Positions 35,231 through 47,525 of a stretch of 64,000 nucleotides of DNA are shown here, one piece after another; position 1 is the first letter of the stretch; each line of letters begins with the position of its first letter. This stretch comes from Clarkia xantiana subsp. parviflora. Its lineage: Eukaryota; Streptophyta; Magnoliopsida; Myrtales; Onagraceae. Position numbers and translations under genes: made by a program. The DNA lies in contig JAPTYO010000017.1 of assembly GCA_036873135.1 (NCBI GenBank), positions 1,178,001 through 1,242,000 on the forward strand, written 5' to 3'. The notes under the pieces are model-generated. The model was given only the letters and a program-made list of their open reading frames with translations, made no database searches and was not told the DNA's origin.

Positions 35231-35904
35231 TTGAAAAGGTTTAGATTACAAGATGCCAAGCCCGTGAAAATGTCGGTATTATTCAGGTGCGCGTTGTCAA
35301 AGCGCGACGGCCCGAAAACCTAGCAAGAACATGAACAGATGAGGAGTGCCGAATATTTAAGAATGGTCGGACATGCGATATCTGAAAGGTACTGCCGACT
35401 ACGTACTGTGCTATGAGGGCTGGAATTTAGAATTGACCGGATTCAGTGACGCCGACCATGGTGGCGATCCAGACGATCATAATTCCACCAAAGGATGAGC
35501 GTTTCTCCTTACTGATGCTGCCATTTCATGGACGAGCAAGAAGAAATCATGTGTCGTGCTGTCTAATTTGGAATCGGAATTCGGAGCTCTCTCCAAAAAT
35601 GCACAGGAAGCAATCTGGCTGAAAAGGCTTCTTACTGCGCTGTTTGGTGGCGATGTCAGGAGTAAACCTGTGAAGGTGTTCTCTGACAGTCAAGCAGCCA
35701 TTGGGGCAGTAAATAATTCAAAGTAATAGTAGGACTAAACACATTGATGTGAAATATAATTATGCTAAATCCATGGTAGAAGACAATATAATCACTTTAG
35801 AATACTCGCCCGCTGATGACATGGTGGCGGACCCATTTACTAAACCATTACACAAAGAAACATTTGAAAAGAATGTTAAACTGCTTGGATTGCATAGGGT
35901 TTAA
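35231..35904 (+). pseudogene. F copia RNase H
   Basis: Fragments AAISWTSKKKSCV, NLESEFGALSKNAQEAIWLK, DSQAAIGAVNN, SRTKHIDVKYNYAK and DPFTKPLHKETFEKNVKLLG, ending at TAA 35902-35904. Stops and at least one gap remove the middle. Confidence 0.85.
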
Positions 35905-37028
35905 AAGTGGGCGTATAATCTGTGATAACATTTTGATAATTGAATGTTACATTTTTGATAAATGAAATAATTGCAATTCGAGTGTATGATTCATCGACGT
36001 CATAATGTTTGATTACATCGGATTTTACGGTCTATAAACTGAGTCGTAGGAGGATGCAATCCTCTGCATAAATTATGTCGAATGTGGGCCTTGCCTTATC
36101 ACACGGGCACGGTCATCTTGTAGGAGAGGGGGACCTCTACCGAAGCCAGACTAGCTAAGATCCAATTGGGTAACTTGGTTACGCAAAACGATCATATGGT
36201 TTAGGAGTAGCACGACATGATCTTTGTTTTGCACTTCGCCGGTGATGAACTCCGTTCGTCATTAACCACATTCTGGGTCAGATGAAAGAATGCAATAGCA
36301 TCATCGATATATCCCACACCTGAGGATGTTCGGGTATGCTATCGACGTGTGCTTCATACTGCGCGTGCCATGTTTGACCACTGGGTCATGCTCGGTTGTG
36401 CTAGGTAGAATCCTCGAGATTCGAATGGGCGCAAACTTCTTCACGTCGAGCGTGTGATTGATCCCGGGAACCTTATGAAGAGGCACCTGAAGTATCCTCA
36501 TGGAATCAGAACTCATATCTAAGGTCAGGCTCAATGTTCGCTTCCCGGCGTATGAGCGCTATTCTGAAGAAAAAGGCCAAGTTACAACGTCTTTAGAAAC
36601 AGGTTGGGTTTGACTAAGGGTATGAGCGATGGGGATGGTCAAGTTCACCTGTAATTCACCGACTCTTGTATTCACTAGGTGGCCACCGACCGTATATTAG
36701 TCGAAAGTTGTTAATACTTGTACGGATGCCCTCGATAAGTATTCCTATGTGGAAACTGGGCAATAGTAGAATTATCAGTGGACCTAGGATACAACACGAT
36801 ACAAATTGATGTTTTTAACAGGTTGATTTGAGACAGGGAATCAACAATCCGCGGGCACTACAACACTCCTAACATATGAGTATCCCGATGCCCATCGTAT
36901 CCGCCGGTCGCACAGAAAACATCGTATGAATTATTCGGAAGCAGGGGCAAGATCAGAAGATTGAAATGTTGATGCTATTTGGACAACAATACATTAACAG
37001 GCACCTTCCAATTCCGGCGAGTGGGAGC
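35905..37028 (+). other. F 3' region and purine tract
   Basis: 1.1 kb between pol stop and 3' LTR, noncoding in the element's sense. It matches A2 48796-49918 at about 90% by eye, and B and C more weakly. An open frame runs on the opposite strand (36301-36534, extended in A2). Ends with GTGGGAG (37021-37027) before the LTR. Confidence 0.75.
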
Positions 37029-37627
37029 TCTTAGCATATGGTGATTGGGCACCGTAAATGGAAGCCCATTAATATGTATATGTTACCTAAGAAATTGGGT
37101 AAATGTCACATTAGGGAAATTGGGCTTGACCCAAATCCCAATTGACATGAGAGGCCCAAAATTGGGCCTCCCTTATGCATATAGGCCGGCCGAACTTGAC
37201 AAGGGGCAAAGTGGACTTTTGTCCACTTTGCCCCTCCTATAAATAAGGGGTGTTAGGGTTTTTATTAGGGTAATTTCACAATTCATCATAAGTGGTGATT
37301 TGAGAGAAAAACCCTCCTTCCCTTCATACCTTGTTCGGCCGAACCCACCTAGACACCAAGGGTGTGCCAATTTGCTATGAGCAAACACTTCGGAGATCCG
37401 TCCTTGCCAAGAATCGATCTGAGGCTTTTCTGTGGAACTAATACCGCGTAGGGCTTCCTTAATAAGAACCTCTACGGGTTCCATCCGGTGGATCGTGAAC
37501 TCCCTCAGCAAAATCCTGGGACTACAGAAAAGGTTTAAGGTATGTGCACATCTTCCTCTGCGTAATTCTTATTACAAGCATGTACATGTGTTTATGTTTC
37601 CGAAGTAATATGCCCCGTAATCGAACA
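37029..37627 (+). repeat. F 3' LTR (family A)
   Basis: Starts tcttagcatatgg and ends gtaatcgaaca. Hairpins at 37151-37170 and 37207-37230, TATAAATA at 37238-37245. Followed by the TAATA duplication. Confidence 0.93.
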
Positions 37628-37632
37628 TAATA

Positions 37633-37772
37633 TTCACTGTGCATAATCTTAGGTGGTCAAAACTTAACCACCAAGTATTCCTCCTACATGGGCCTGCCAA
37701 ATTTCCTACATGTGGTGCAATTAATCAACGTGAATCCTTCTAGATAATGAGCTAGCCGAGTAGGGCCCTAAC
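37633..37772 (-). repeat. Element D LTR, second part
   Basis: Continues the D LTR after F: 'aatcttaggtggtcaaaac', 'ccaccaagtattcctcc' and 'gagggccctaac'-like text match 11095-11235 of the other D-type LTR. Cut off by the B LTR. Confidence 0.65.
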
Positions 37773-38318
37773 TGTTGGATTCTAGGGGAGAATTAATACG
37801 GATAAAACCTTAGGTATATGCTAGGTAAATAATTATACAGCAGAAAGAGCGCACATAGCTATTTCGCGATCCGTAGCCCAAGGATGTCAATGAGGGAGTT
37901 CACAGAATGTTAGACGGTGTCCTACAAGAACTCTTGTTAAGGAGCAATCCGCAGGCTATGATCTCCGGGGTGAGTTGTTTGTAACAATTTGGCACCTACT
38001 CTAGGTAGTATGGGTTTCGGCCAAACCCTATAGAAACGGGAGAGGGGATTTCTTTTCTAACAACTAAAGGGAGAGAGTGACCAACCCCAAGAAATCTCAA
38101 AAACCTCTTATTTATAAAAGGAAGTGAGGCAAAACCCTAGAAGGGCTTTTGCTTGTTTCGGCCGAACCATTAGTCAAATAGGGCCGGCCTTTTTGGGCCG
38201 CGCATGGGCCATGGGGACCCGAAATCCCTTATGTTCCATACCCCAAATTAAACTTTGCATGTTTGGCTTTTAATAGTTGGCTAATACTACGGCGGCTCAT
38301 TTACACTAATTTACAACA
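37773..38318 (-). repeat. B 3' LTR
   Basis: Plus-strand ends tgttggattctagg and aatttacaaca. The right side abuts gctcccactcg, the complement of the purine tract. Shares 'gggagagagtga', 'cggccgaacc' and 'tatttataaaagg' with the C and A families. Confidence 0.85.
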
Positions 38319-39410
38319 GCTCCCACTCGCCGGGATGGGAGGGTGCCTAGTAATATGTTGATGCCCAACACATCAATATTTATTCTTTGATCTAATCCAG
38401 TTCTCGTATTGTTCATAAGAGATTTGCCGTGCAGCCGGAAAACCCAACGGACTTCGTGCTACTCATCGAATAAGAGTGTTATAATGTTTGCGAAACGTTG
38501 ATTCCCAACCTGTTACTTTTTTGTGCCGCGTTCTACCCCTGGTCAACTGTTATTCTCCAATTGCTTAGTTTTCCTAAACGAATATTTCTCCATGGCTTCT
38601 GCACAAGTATTCACAATCTTCAACTAATATACGGCTGGTGGACACCTAGTTAATACAAGAGTCGCAGAATTACAGATATCCATGACCATCCCTGTTGCTC
38701 ATATTTTTAGTCAAATTTAACTGTTTCCCAAAACGTGGTCACGTGGCCTTTTTGTTCAGGCACTGTGCTTGTACGACTCGGAGTGAACATTGTGCCCAAC
38801 CTTGGACATGAGCTCCAAGTGGTAAGGGTACTTCGGGTGCTGCTTCATTTAGGACCTGGGATCAGTCACTCACTCAAGGTGAAGAAGTTTGTGTCCTTCA
38901 AAATCTTGGAAGATTTCGTCTAACACAACTGAACCTGACCCCGTGGTCGAACATGGCACACTCAGTATGAAGTGTTCATCGATAGTATAACCTGAATTTA
39001 TTTTAAATTAGGAGTGGGGATGTAATATGCTATCGTAGAATCTCATCTAGCGCAGAATGTGGTGGTAGATGAACGAAGTTCGTCACAGCGATCTGTAAAA
39101 ATATGATCATATCGTGTACCCCAAAACCAAATGATCATTTTGCATAGCTAGATTTATCTTTCAAAATACCATGGTTCTTAGCCGGTCTTGATATGGCCGA
39201 GGTTTCCCTTCCATCAAGACAACCGTGCCCGTGTGACATGGTAGGGTTCACATTCGACATATTTTATTAGGAGGTTTTACGCTCCAACGACTAGTTTATA
39301 GATCGTACATCCGATGTAGTATTTTCATTATGATGTCGTAAATATAATAAACTGAAATAGATATTCTTTATTCAAATATTACTTCAAATCCAAAAATGTT
39401 CCTGTCACAA
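38319..39410 (-). other. B 3' region
   Basis: Homologue of the F/A2 3' region. Plus-strand frames at 38735-38923 correspond to the antisense frame of A2 but are shifted. Confidence 0.65.
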
Positions 39411-40853
39411 ATTACAAGCCTTCTAAATCCTACACAAGGCAAGCAGTATTACATGTTTTTCAAAAATATATCCGCGTAAGGGTTTAGGCAATGGATCCGC
39501 AACCGTGTTTTCGGAAAGCATGAATTCGACTGTAATTAACTTGTCTTCTACCACACTCTTGGCTTAGTTGTATTTTATATAAATCTGTTTTTTCCTACTA
39601 TGGTATTTCAGATTCTTGACTACCCCTATCGCAGCTTGATTATCAGAATAAATGCGCAAAGGCTTACTCCGTCCTCGACGTCAAGCAGGATGGGCAAGAG
39701 TCTCTTTAGCCAGACAGCCTCCTGTGCATTCTTTGGTAGAGCTACCAATTCGGATTCCATAGTAGACAGTGTGACACGGGATTGCTTCTTACCCGTCCAA
39801 GAGATGGCGGCATTAGCAAGGGGAAACACTCCTCCATAGGTGGACATACGATTATCTAGTTCACAACCATGGTCGGCGTTACTATATTCTATCAATTCAA
39901 GCTTGCTTCCCTCATAGCACAGTCTGTAGTCTGCCGTACCTTTCAGATATCTAAATATTCGTTTCACGGCTCGTAAATGTTTATAACCGGGGTTCGACTG
40001 AAAATGCGCTACTAATCACACAGTGTAATAGATATTTGGACGAGTGCATTGCATCCCGTACATAAAACTTGCTACCATAATAAGGTACTCTGCACTTTTC
40101 ATTTGTTCACACTCTACCTGGTTCTTTGGGCCATCACACTTCGACAACACACTCCCATATAAAACTGGTGTCTCCACAGGTTTAGCATAATAGAGACTAA
40201 ACCTTCTTAATAATTTGTTGATATAGGCTTCCTGAGAAAGACATAATATACGAGCACCACGATCTCTAGCAATTTTAATTCCCAGTATGTAATATGGCCA
40301 CTCCCATGTCATTTATCTCAAATACAGATGCTAACAAAGAATTTGACTTCTTCAAATAACTCACATCGTTTGCGGGAAGAATAATGTCAGCGACGTATAA
40401 CATCAAGATTACATACTTTGACACCTTAGTGTACACGCAGGGATCCTCGTGAAGATTAACGAATCTGTTGCCCACGATTTCCTCGTGCAACCTGTGGTAC
40501 CATTGCCGGGACGATTAATTAAGACCATAAATCGACCTTTGGAGCTTACAAAATTTACGTTTTTCCATGGGAAGTGAAACCCTCTGGTTTCTCTGTGTAG
40601 ATCTCTTCCTTCAAATTCCCATGAAGGAAGGAAGTCTTAACATCCATTTGGTGCAGCTCGAGATCGAGGCTAGCAACCATTGCCAAAATGGCCCAGACCG
40701 TGGTGTAACACACACTCAGTGAGTAAGTCTCATCAAAGTCCATTATGTGGAGTTTGGTATAACCTTTCGCGGCAAGTCGAGCTTTGTATCGTTAAACGTT
40801 TCCATCGGCAGTGAGATTCAATTTCAGAACCCATTTGGCCCCGATTGCCCTGC
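39411..40853 (-). pseudogene. B RT and RNase H
   Basis: AIGAKWVLKLNL, DFDETYS, LELHQMDVKTSFLHGNLKEE, then WKRLLP-type RNase H parts (TADYRLCYEGSKLEL, AAISWTGKKQSRVTLSTMES). At least four frame breaks. The catalytic YVDD is eroded to YVADI at about 40395. Begins abruptly at 40853 against leader-type 'ggtcaacccgg' sequence. Confidence 0.85.
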
Positions 40854-40908
40854 GGTCAACCCGGTCCGATCAGTCTGGTCAACCCGGTTTGACCGGTCCG
40901 GTCCGGTC
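40854..40908 (-). other. B leader fragment left of C
   Basis: CCGGTCCGGTC-rich text matching the leader on the other side of C (61472 on). Its last five bases, cggtc, are the target duplication. Confidence 0.75.
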
Positions 40909-41506
40909 TGATGGATTTAGGGGATACTTACTACGGATTAAAACACATGTACATTCCATGTAAACTAATTACGCAGCGGAATGGAGCACATACCAATTTA
41001 TCTTCTGTAGACCAAGATCGTTGCCGTGGTAGTTCTCGATCTGTCGGACGTGTCCCGCAGGAACTCTGATTAAGGAGCAATCTGCAAGCAATTGTCTCCA
41101 CAAAAAAGTCTCTTTCAATCCGGTGACATGATGGATCTCTAGGGTAAATTTTTAACACAATTTCGGCACCTCCTTGTGCTTTTTAAGCTTCGGCCGAACC
41201 TCTAGTATATTAGGGAGAGGGATTTATATTCTTGTCAACTTAGGGAGAGAGTGATTAACCCTAATAAATCCCTTAAGACCTCCTATTTATAAGAGGGTGT
41301 GAGCAAAACTCACCAAGGGTTTACCCTATTAATTTCAGCCGAAATACTCACAAAATGGGTTCGACCATTTTGGGCTAATTGTGGCTCAAAGGGATTTTGG
41401 CCTGGCCTAAAATACCATACGTGGCTAATCCCAATTGTGCTTAATCTGTTGGGCTTATATTAATAGGCTCCCAATTACGGCGGCCGATATACACCAAATG
41501 CCAACA
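40909..41506 (-). repeat. C 3' LTR
   Basis: Ends tgatggatttag and aatgccaaca, followed by gctcccactcg (purine tract complement). Confidence 0.9.
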
Positions 41507-42620
41507 GCTCCCACTCGTTGGAATGAGAGGGAGCCTATTAATATGTTATCGACCAACCGATCAATATCCATTCGTGATCCAACCATGTTCTCGTATTGTT
41601 CATACGAGGTTTTCCGTGCGACCATAAAAAAAAAAAGACATCGTGCTACTCATCGGTTAAGGGTTTTGTAGCGTCCGTGGAACGTTGATTCCTTGTCATG
41701 TTATACACCTGTTACTACTCTGTGCTACGATGTACCCCTGGTCAACTTTAATTCTCCAACTGCCTAGTTCGCACAAAGGGATAATTCACCAAGGCATCCA
41801 CACAAGTATTCACAACCTTCAATTAATATCCGGTTGGTGACCACCTAGTTAATACAAGAGTCGGAGAATGAAAGATGTGCATGACCATACCCATCGTTCA
41901 TATATTTTGTCAAGCTCAACCGGTGCCGAAAAAGTGGTCACTTGGCCTTTTGGTTCAATGCTACGCTCGTACGCCTGGAAGCGTCTTTGAGCCTAACCTT
42001 ATATATGAATTCCGAGTGATAAGGGTACTTCGGGTGCTGCTTCATTCAGCACCCGGGATCAGACACACGCTCAAGGTGAAGAATTTTGTGTCCTTCAAAA
42101 TCTTCGAAGATTTCGTCTAACACAACCGAGCCTGACCTGTTGGTCGAACATGGCACGCGCAGTATGAAGTACGCGTCGACAGCATAACCAGAATTTATAT
42201 CAGGAATGGGAATGTCGTATGAAGTATGCTATTGTATATTCCCATCTAGCCCATAATGTGGTGGTAGACGAACATAGTTCGTCACGGTGATCTGCAAAAC
42301 TTTGATCATGTCGTGTTTCCCCAAACCATATGATCGTTTTGCTTAACCAGGATTATCTTTTGAAATCTCATGGTTCTTAGTCGGTCTTGATATGGCTGAG
42401 GAATCCTTTTCACAAGACGACCGAGCCCCTATGGCATGGCAAGGTCCACATTTGACATATTTTATTAGGAGGTTTTACGCTCCAACGACTAGTTTATAGA
42501 CCGTCCATCCGATGTAATAATGCCATTATGACATCGTAAAATCATAAACTCAATTATCAATTCATTTATTCAAATATCACTTCGAATTCAAAAAAATTAC
42601 GGTCACATCACAAGCCTTCC
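41507..42620 (-). other. C 3' region
   Basis: Homologue of the other 3' regions. Plus-strand frame 41875-42120 parallels the antisense frame of A2 in part. Confidence 0.65.
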
Positions 42621-43240
42621 AAGAAGTTTTTACGTGCTTTTAGAAAACATCCTTGAGTAAATGTTTAGTTAATGGATCCAACGTTTTTAGAAGGCGTGAA
42701 TTCAAATGTGATCAATTTTGCATAGTTATATTTTACATCAATGTGTTTAGTCCTACTATGGTATATAGGATTCTTGATTTCCCATATCGCTGCTTGACTG
42801 TCAGTGTAAACGCACAAAGGCTTACTCCCATCCTCGACGTTAAGCAGGGCAATCATCAGTCTCCTTAGCATGACAACCTCGTGTGCATTCTTTGAGAGAG
42901 CTAGGAATTCAGATTCAATACTGGACAGCGACGCAGGATTGCTTCTTGCTCATCCAAGAGATGGCAGCGTTAGCAAGGAGAAACACTCCTCTTGAGGGGG
43001 ATTTACGATCATCTAGATTACCACTATGGTCGGTGTCACTATTTCCTATCAATTCTAGCTTACTTCCCTCATAGCACAGTCCGTAGTCAGCCATACCTTT
43101 CAGATATCTCAGAATCCGTTTGGCGGCTTTTAAATGTATATAATCGGGGTCCGATTTGAATTGTGCTACCAAACCCACAACGTAACAGATGTCAGGACGA
43201 GTGCATTGCACTGCGTACGTTAGACAACCTACCATACTGA
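42621..43240 (-). pseudogene. C RNase H
   Basis: VQCTRPDICYVVGLVAQF, LKAAKRILRYLKGMADYGLC, AAISWMSKKQSCVA, then a frame break and KTHIDVKYNYAK-like end. Confidence 0.85.
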
Positions 43241-44267
43241 GGTACTATGCACTTTTCATCTGTTCACGCTCTGCTAGGTTCGTTGGGCCATCACGCTTCG
43301 ACAGCGCACACCCTAACACAACCGGCGTATCCACAGTTTTAGCATCAAAGAGATTGAACCTTCTTAACAACTTGTTGATATAGGCTTTCTAAGAAAGACA
43401 TAATTTTTTAGACCCACGATTCCTAGAAATCTTAATGCCTAGGATATAAGTGGCCTTCCCCGTGTCTTTCATCTCAAACACAAATGCTAGCAAGAATTTT
43501 GATTCATTCAAATTACTCACATCATTCGCGAGATGTCAGGATAACATACTTTGACCCTAAGGTCTTCGTGTAAACGCAGACATCCTCGTAAAGATTCACA
43601 AATCCGTTACCAACAATTTCCACATGGAACATGTTGTATCATTGCCGAGACGATTGTTTAATACCCATAGATCAATCTTTGGAGCTTAAAAACTTTACAT
43701 TCGTTTCAAGGGGATGAGAAACCCTCTAGTATCTCCATGTAGATTTCTTCATCCAAGTTCCCATGAAGGAAGGCAGTCTTAACATCCATCTGTTGCAGTT
43801 CGAGATCGAGGCTAGCAACCAAGGCCAAAATGGCCTGGACCAAGGTGTAACACACAATCGGTGAGTAAGTCTCATCAAGTCCATTCAGTGGAGTTGGGTA
43901 TATTCTTTAGCGACAAGTCGAGCTTTATATCGCTCAGCGTTTACATCGGCAGTTAGTTTCAATTTCAGAACCCACTTAGCCCTATTGCTCTACGCTTACC
44001 AGGCAAATCAAATAAAGTCCAAACAGAAATGGCTTTCACAGAGGCGATCTCTTCCTCTATTGATTTCCTCCATTCCTTTAATTGAGGACCATCCAAGGAT
44101 TGTTTAACCGTTACAGGTTCATTAACCGAAGTCAGGGTGAACAATTCACCTCTTTCGATGGTACTTCTTGACTTAGACTTCGTCTAGGCTCATTATTCTC
44201 ATCTAGAAATATATTCCCACTGGGGACAATACTCCTACTAGGAACAAGACTCCCACTAGGAACCAGG
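43241..44267 (-). pseudogene. C RT and linker C-part
   Basis: Heavily decayed. ASLDLELQQMDVKTAFLHGN and LDEEIYMEILEGF near 43720-43830 are readable. The linker before it is split by H. 'gactcccactagg' repeats encode Ser-Gly-Ser-type linker text. Confidence 0.75.
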
Positions 44268-44272
44268 GCGTT

Positions 44273-44857
44273 TGATGTGATTCTCGTCGAGCAAGCTGAT
44301 GTTGTTGGACCATTTCTACTTCATGCATGGGTGGATGACCTCGAATCGTTGCATGGGAAGCAAGAACCTTGGTACGGTGATGAGGCCACAATCAAGGATG
44401 GAATTCTTGATCGATAAGTCCGAGTCGAACGCCACAGAATAATCAGATAAGTTCGGTAGTTCTCAAAGAACCAAGAGAAGAAAATTCCTCACAAAAAACT
44501 GAATTCAAACTTGATTAAAATAAATTGGGCAACTCTTAAGGTGGTTATTTAAAGGATGCTAACTATACCTAATGACACCTAGACTGGACTAAAAGAAACC
44601 CTAACAAACATATTTAATGAGGCTTGGTGTTTTTCAGCCCATTAAACCCTTAATATCTTAATTAAACTAACCAAAATAAAAGACCCATGGGTAAAACGCC
44701 CAGCACATAATTTCAGCAAATTAACTAGTGAAAAACACTTCAACAAACTAAAGACACTGAATAGAAATAACATAAGTCTTGGAGAGTGTCTTTGATCTTC
44801 TGGTCTTGTTTAACCATCCCTCTTCAACTCATGTTCACCTAGAGACTATTCACATCA
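44273..44857 (-). repeat. H 3' LTR
   Basis: Matches the 5' LTR over 'ctcttaaggtgg', 'aaagacact' and 'cttggagagtgtctttgatc'. The left third is more diverged. Confidence 0.85.
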
Positions 44858-44871
44858 TTCTCCCCTTCTTC

Positions 44872-45185
44872 AAGAAGATTCGTCCAGACTCTTGCCTCGA
44901 GAATCTAATCTTGCCTTCCGGTGAATAGGGAAATCTGCAACCCATGTCTTTAACGGCCTCAAAGTAAAGGCGATCCCATGGGAGCATTTTCAAAAAAAGG
45001 ATCTCCATTGACTACATCACGCAATAGTGGAGGCTTATCATTTTGGTTGTCTATCTGAAGACCTCCATATTCATTAAGGCACTCCATTTCATAGGAATTA
45101 AGGTCATCCGTGCAACTCAACCTTGAGTGCTGCTCTAACATTATAGCAGATCGTGTATTCATTTGTACATTCAATGTCATGCAAT
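44872..45185 (-). other. H interior 3' of gag
   Basis: No protease, RT or integrase motif. A 104-codon frame on the minus strand at 44959-45273 has no motif I recognise. Confidence 0.5.
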
Positions 45186-45812
45186 CTATTGAAGCATATT
45201 GTGCATCTGGAATAGAATTGTCGTGGTTTGCATCTTCAGTCTGATCCACAATATTATCGCGTAGAGAATGCATTGAATCGGCGATATCTTTTTTTCCTGA
45301 AGTTCAGATTCTGACAATATCTCATCTACTTGATCAACTTTTTCAGTCAACTTAACTTCACTAGTAGATGAAAAAGTATATAAGCTCCCTTGGGAAGCTT
45401 TAATGATGGTGGTTGTCTTAGACTGCGGTTTTTCCTTGTAAGCAATAATTGAGCAGTATGGATTGCGGTAGTAATGACTCGGCACGAATCGTTGCCATAT
45501 CACCATTTTCATCTTAGCCCATGTTGCAATTGCACTTTCTTCATTCCGCCTCCTATCTATGCATAGTTGATGCCACCAAGTACTAGCATAATCATATAAT
45601 TCAATTGCAGCTAATCTAACCTTCTTGTGCTTATAGAAATTACAACGATCGAACACTAGATCCTCCTTTTTCTCCCATTCAAGATATGCTTCCGGATCAC
45701 TTTTCCCATAGAATGATGGAATTCTTATCTTCCTAATACTCATCCCATTCTCCCGATCAAACTTCTCATAATTCAGTTCTACCGCTTTATTATTGAATTT
45801 GTGCAACTCCAC
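45186..45812 (-). CDS. H gag (Ty3/gypsy retrotransposon gag domain)
   Basis: Start ATG 45812 lies 170 bp below the primer site. KIRIPSFYGKSDPEAYLEWE and the W-W-H-Q-L then FVPSHYYRNPY order match the plant gypsy gag domain. The domain covers about residues 28-120. No zinc knuckle or protease follows; the tail from about residue 170 looks frame-shifted. Gag-only elements of this kind depend on proteins from another element. Confidence 0.8.
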   Translation of the reverse strand: MELHKFNNKAVELNYEKFDRENGMSIRKIRIPSFYGKSDPEAYLEWEKKEDLVFDRCNFYKHKKVRLAAIELYDYASTWWHQLCIDRRRNEESAIATWAKMKMVIWQRFVPSHYYRNPYCSIIAYKEKPQSKTTTIIKASQGSLYTFSSTSEVKLTEKVDQVDEILSESELQEKKISPIQCILYAIILWIRLKMQTTTILFQMHNMLQ

Positions 45813-45997
45813 TTATAGTTCTTGTGCAACAGACTGAAACTCTATAGAAGATAGAACAAAGTTGGAACTACCAAACATGTTTTCTCTTTTTTTTTTTCTT
45901 CTAATTTCGTTTTTTTCCCTGGCAGAAGTGCAGAGGCGATAACAATAACAAAAGAGGATTGGAAACCTGAAACTCGAAGCTGAACTCTAATACCAAT

Positions 45998-46546
45998 TGA
46001 TGTGATTCTTCCTTCGGGTTGATGGAATTCAACTAAATCGATGTCCTGGATTGTTTCCAGTTCAGGTTTAGGGGATATGTCGAAGACGCCACAAACGGGG
46101 ACGGAGATCCGTTCGATAAGTCGGGGTTGAACATCACAAGGGAGCCTTTATAAGTTCGTAAGGAGAAAAAACACTCTTCACAGAAACTGAATTCAAACTC
46201 GATTAAAAAAAATCGGCCAACTCTTAAGGTGGCTATTTAAAGGCTGCAAACTATACCTAAAGAAACCAAGAATGGACTAAAAGAAACCCTAATAGACTTA
46301 TTTAATGAGGCTTGGTGTTGTACAACCCATTAAACCCTTAAATGACTTAATTAAACAAACCCAAATAAAAGACCCATAGGCAAAACGCACAGCACATAAT
46401 TTCTGCAAATTAACTATTGAAAAACACTTCAACAAACTAAAGACACTGGATATAAATAACATAACTCTTGGAGAGTGTCTTTGATCTTCTTGTCTTGTTT
46501 ATCCGTCCCTCTTCAACTCATGTCCGCTTTGAGACTGTTCACATCA
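45998..46546 (-). repeat. H 5' LTR
   Basis: 549 bp, next to the primer site. See the H entry for boundaries. Confidence 0.87.
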
Positions 46547-46760
46547 GTGTTACTAGAACCTTCTCCTACAACTTTTCTTTGACGGCCTCTTGGTCTCGGG
46601 ATTCTACCTCCGAGACGAGTTCCATTGTCTATCGGACAAGGAACCAAGTTGGTTGTCCCACTCCCACTGGCCCAAGTAGGTAGTTTAGGAATTATAGGAT
46701 TTTCATCCAACGGTTTAGCAACTAGATGATCATGATCAGGTTCTACTTGATTCGGACCGG
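46547..46760 (-). pseudogene. C integrase-RT linker N-part
   Basis: GGRIPRPRGRQRKVVGEGSS and SGSGTTNLVPCP, same linker as F and G. Interrupted by H at its distal end. Confidence 0.75.
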
Positions 46761-47525
46761 GAGCAACTATGATTTATGTGGTTGGATTGCCTCCTCCCAC
46801 TAGATTTATTATGAAAATGTCCCCATTCTAATTTACCATATCATTTCCTGTTGTTGCTCCCTCAAATCTCTCAGTCGAAGTAAGTGGGACCTGATCATTC
46901 TCATCCTGTTCTAGTTCTATTAAGACTTCATTCGTTTTGATGTCAACAAGCTTAAGAAATTCATCCTCAACAAATGTAACATATCTGGACTCATATTCAA
47001 CCATGCCACCATTTCCTGAGACGCCACAAACACGTATCCCTTAGAGTTTTCTGAGTATCTAATAAAGATACTTTTCAATCCTTTAGGTCCCAACTTGCCG
47101 TATCGACTTTCAGTTTGATTCGTGTAAGCTGTGCAACCCCAAGGGTGTAGCCTGGTAAGATCCAACTCTTTACCAGTCCAGAACTCATATGGTTTCGTGT
47201 CCACCGATTTTGTTGGTACACAGTTTACAACATGAGTGGCAGACAACAACGCATCACCCCAATAGGATATCGAAAGTTGAGCTTGTGTTATCATGGTTCT
47301 TACCATGTCCAAGAGTGTATGATTACGTCTTACTTTCAAACTGTTCTATTGCGACGTATAGGGATCGTCCTTTTACGGAAAATGCCATTTTCATTACATA
47401 ACTTATTAAACTCATTCGAGAGGTATTCTACACCTCTGTCAGTGCAGCATCAGCAGATTCTTTACGAGATTGAGATAACTCTTGAAGCATTCAATGCTCT
47501 CGAATTACGAGTAATCATTGAGTAA
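46761..47525 (-). pseudogene. C integrase C-terminal part
   Basis: NHTLLDMVRTMITQAQLSIS, YWGDALLSATHVVNCVPTK, WGCTAYTNQTESRYGKLGPK and SIFIRYSENSKGYVFVA are copia integrase C-terminal text. The catalytic Glu region is scrambled (RRN remains) and the first Asp is not found. Confidence 0.85.

Larger units (their letters stand above)
16131..37627 (+). mobile_element. F: family-A Ty1/copia element, split by O
   Basis: LTRs at 16131-16717 and 37029-37627 are about 93% alike by eye and are flanked by perfect TAATA duplications (16126-16130, 37628-37632). Removing O leaves about 8.3 kb. The order is LTR, primer site, leader, gag traces, end of integrase, linker, RT, RNase H, a 1.1 kb 3' region, purine tract GTGGGAG, LTR. 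Integrase before RT marks copia. Most of integrase is not recognisable between 33275 and 33800. All ORFs are broken. Confidence 0.92.
44273..46546 (-). mobile_element. H: 2.3 kb gag-only LTR element (TR-GAG-like)
   Basis: LTRs 44273-44857 and 45998-46546, ends tgatgtgatt...cacatca. Flanks gcgtt (44268-44272) and gtgtt (46547-46551) form a target duplication with one change. Primer site (minus TGGTATTAGAGTTC, 45982-45995) lies at the 5' LTR, and a GAAGAAGGGGAGAA purine tract (44858-44871) before the 3' LTR. The only gene is a gypsy-type gag. It sits in the linker of C. Confidence 0.88.

Noticed and set aside
37773..37777. Target duplication for B
   Set aside because: Flanks ctaac and cccaa do not match, so none is claimed.
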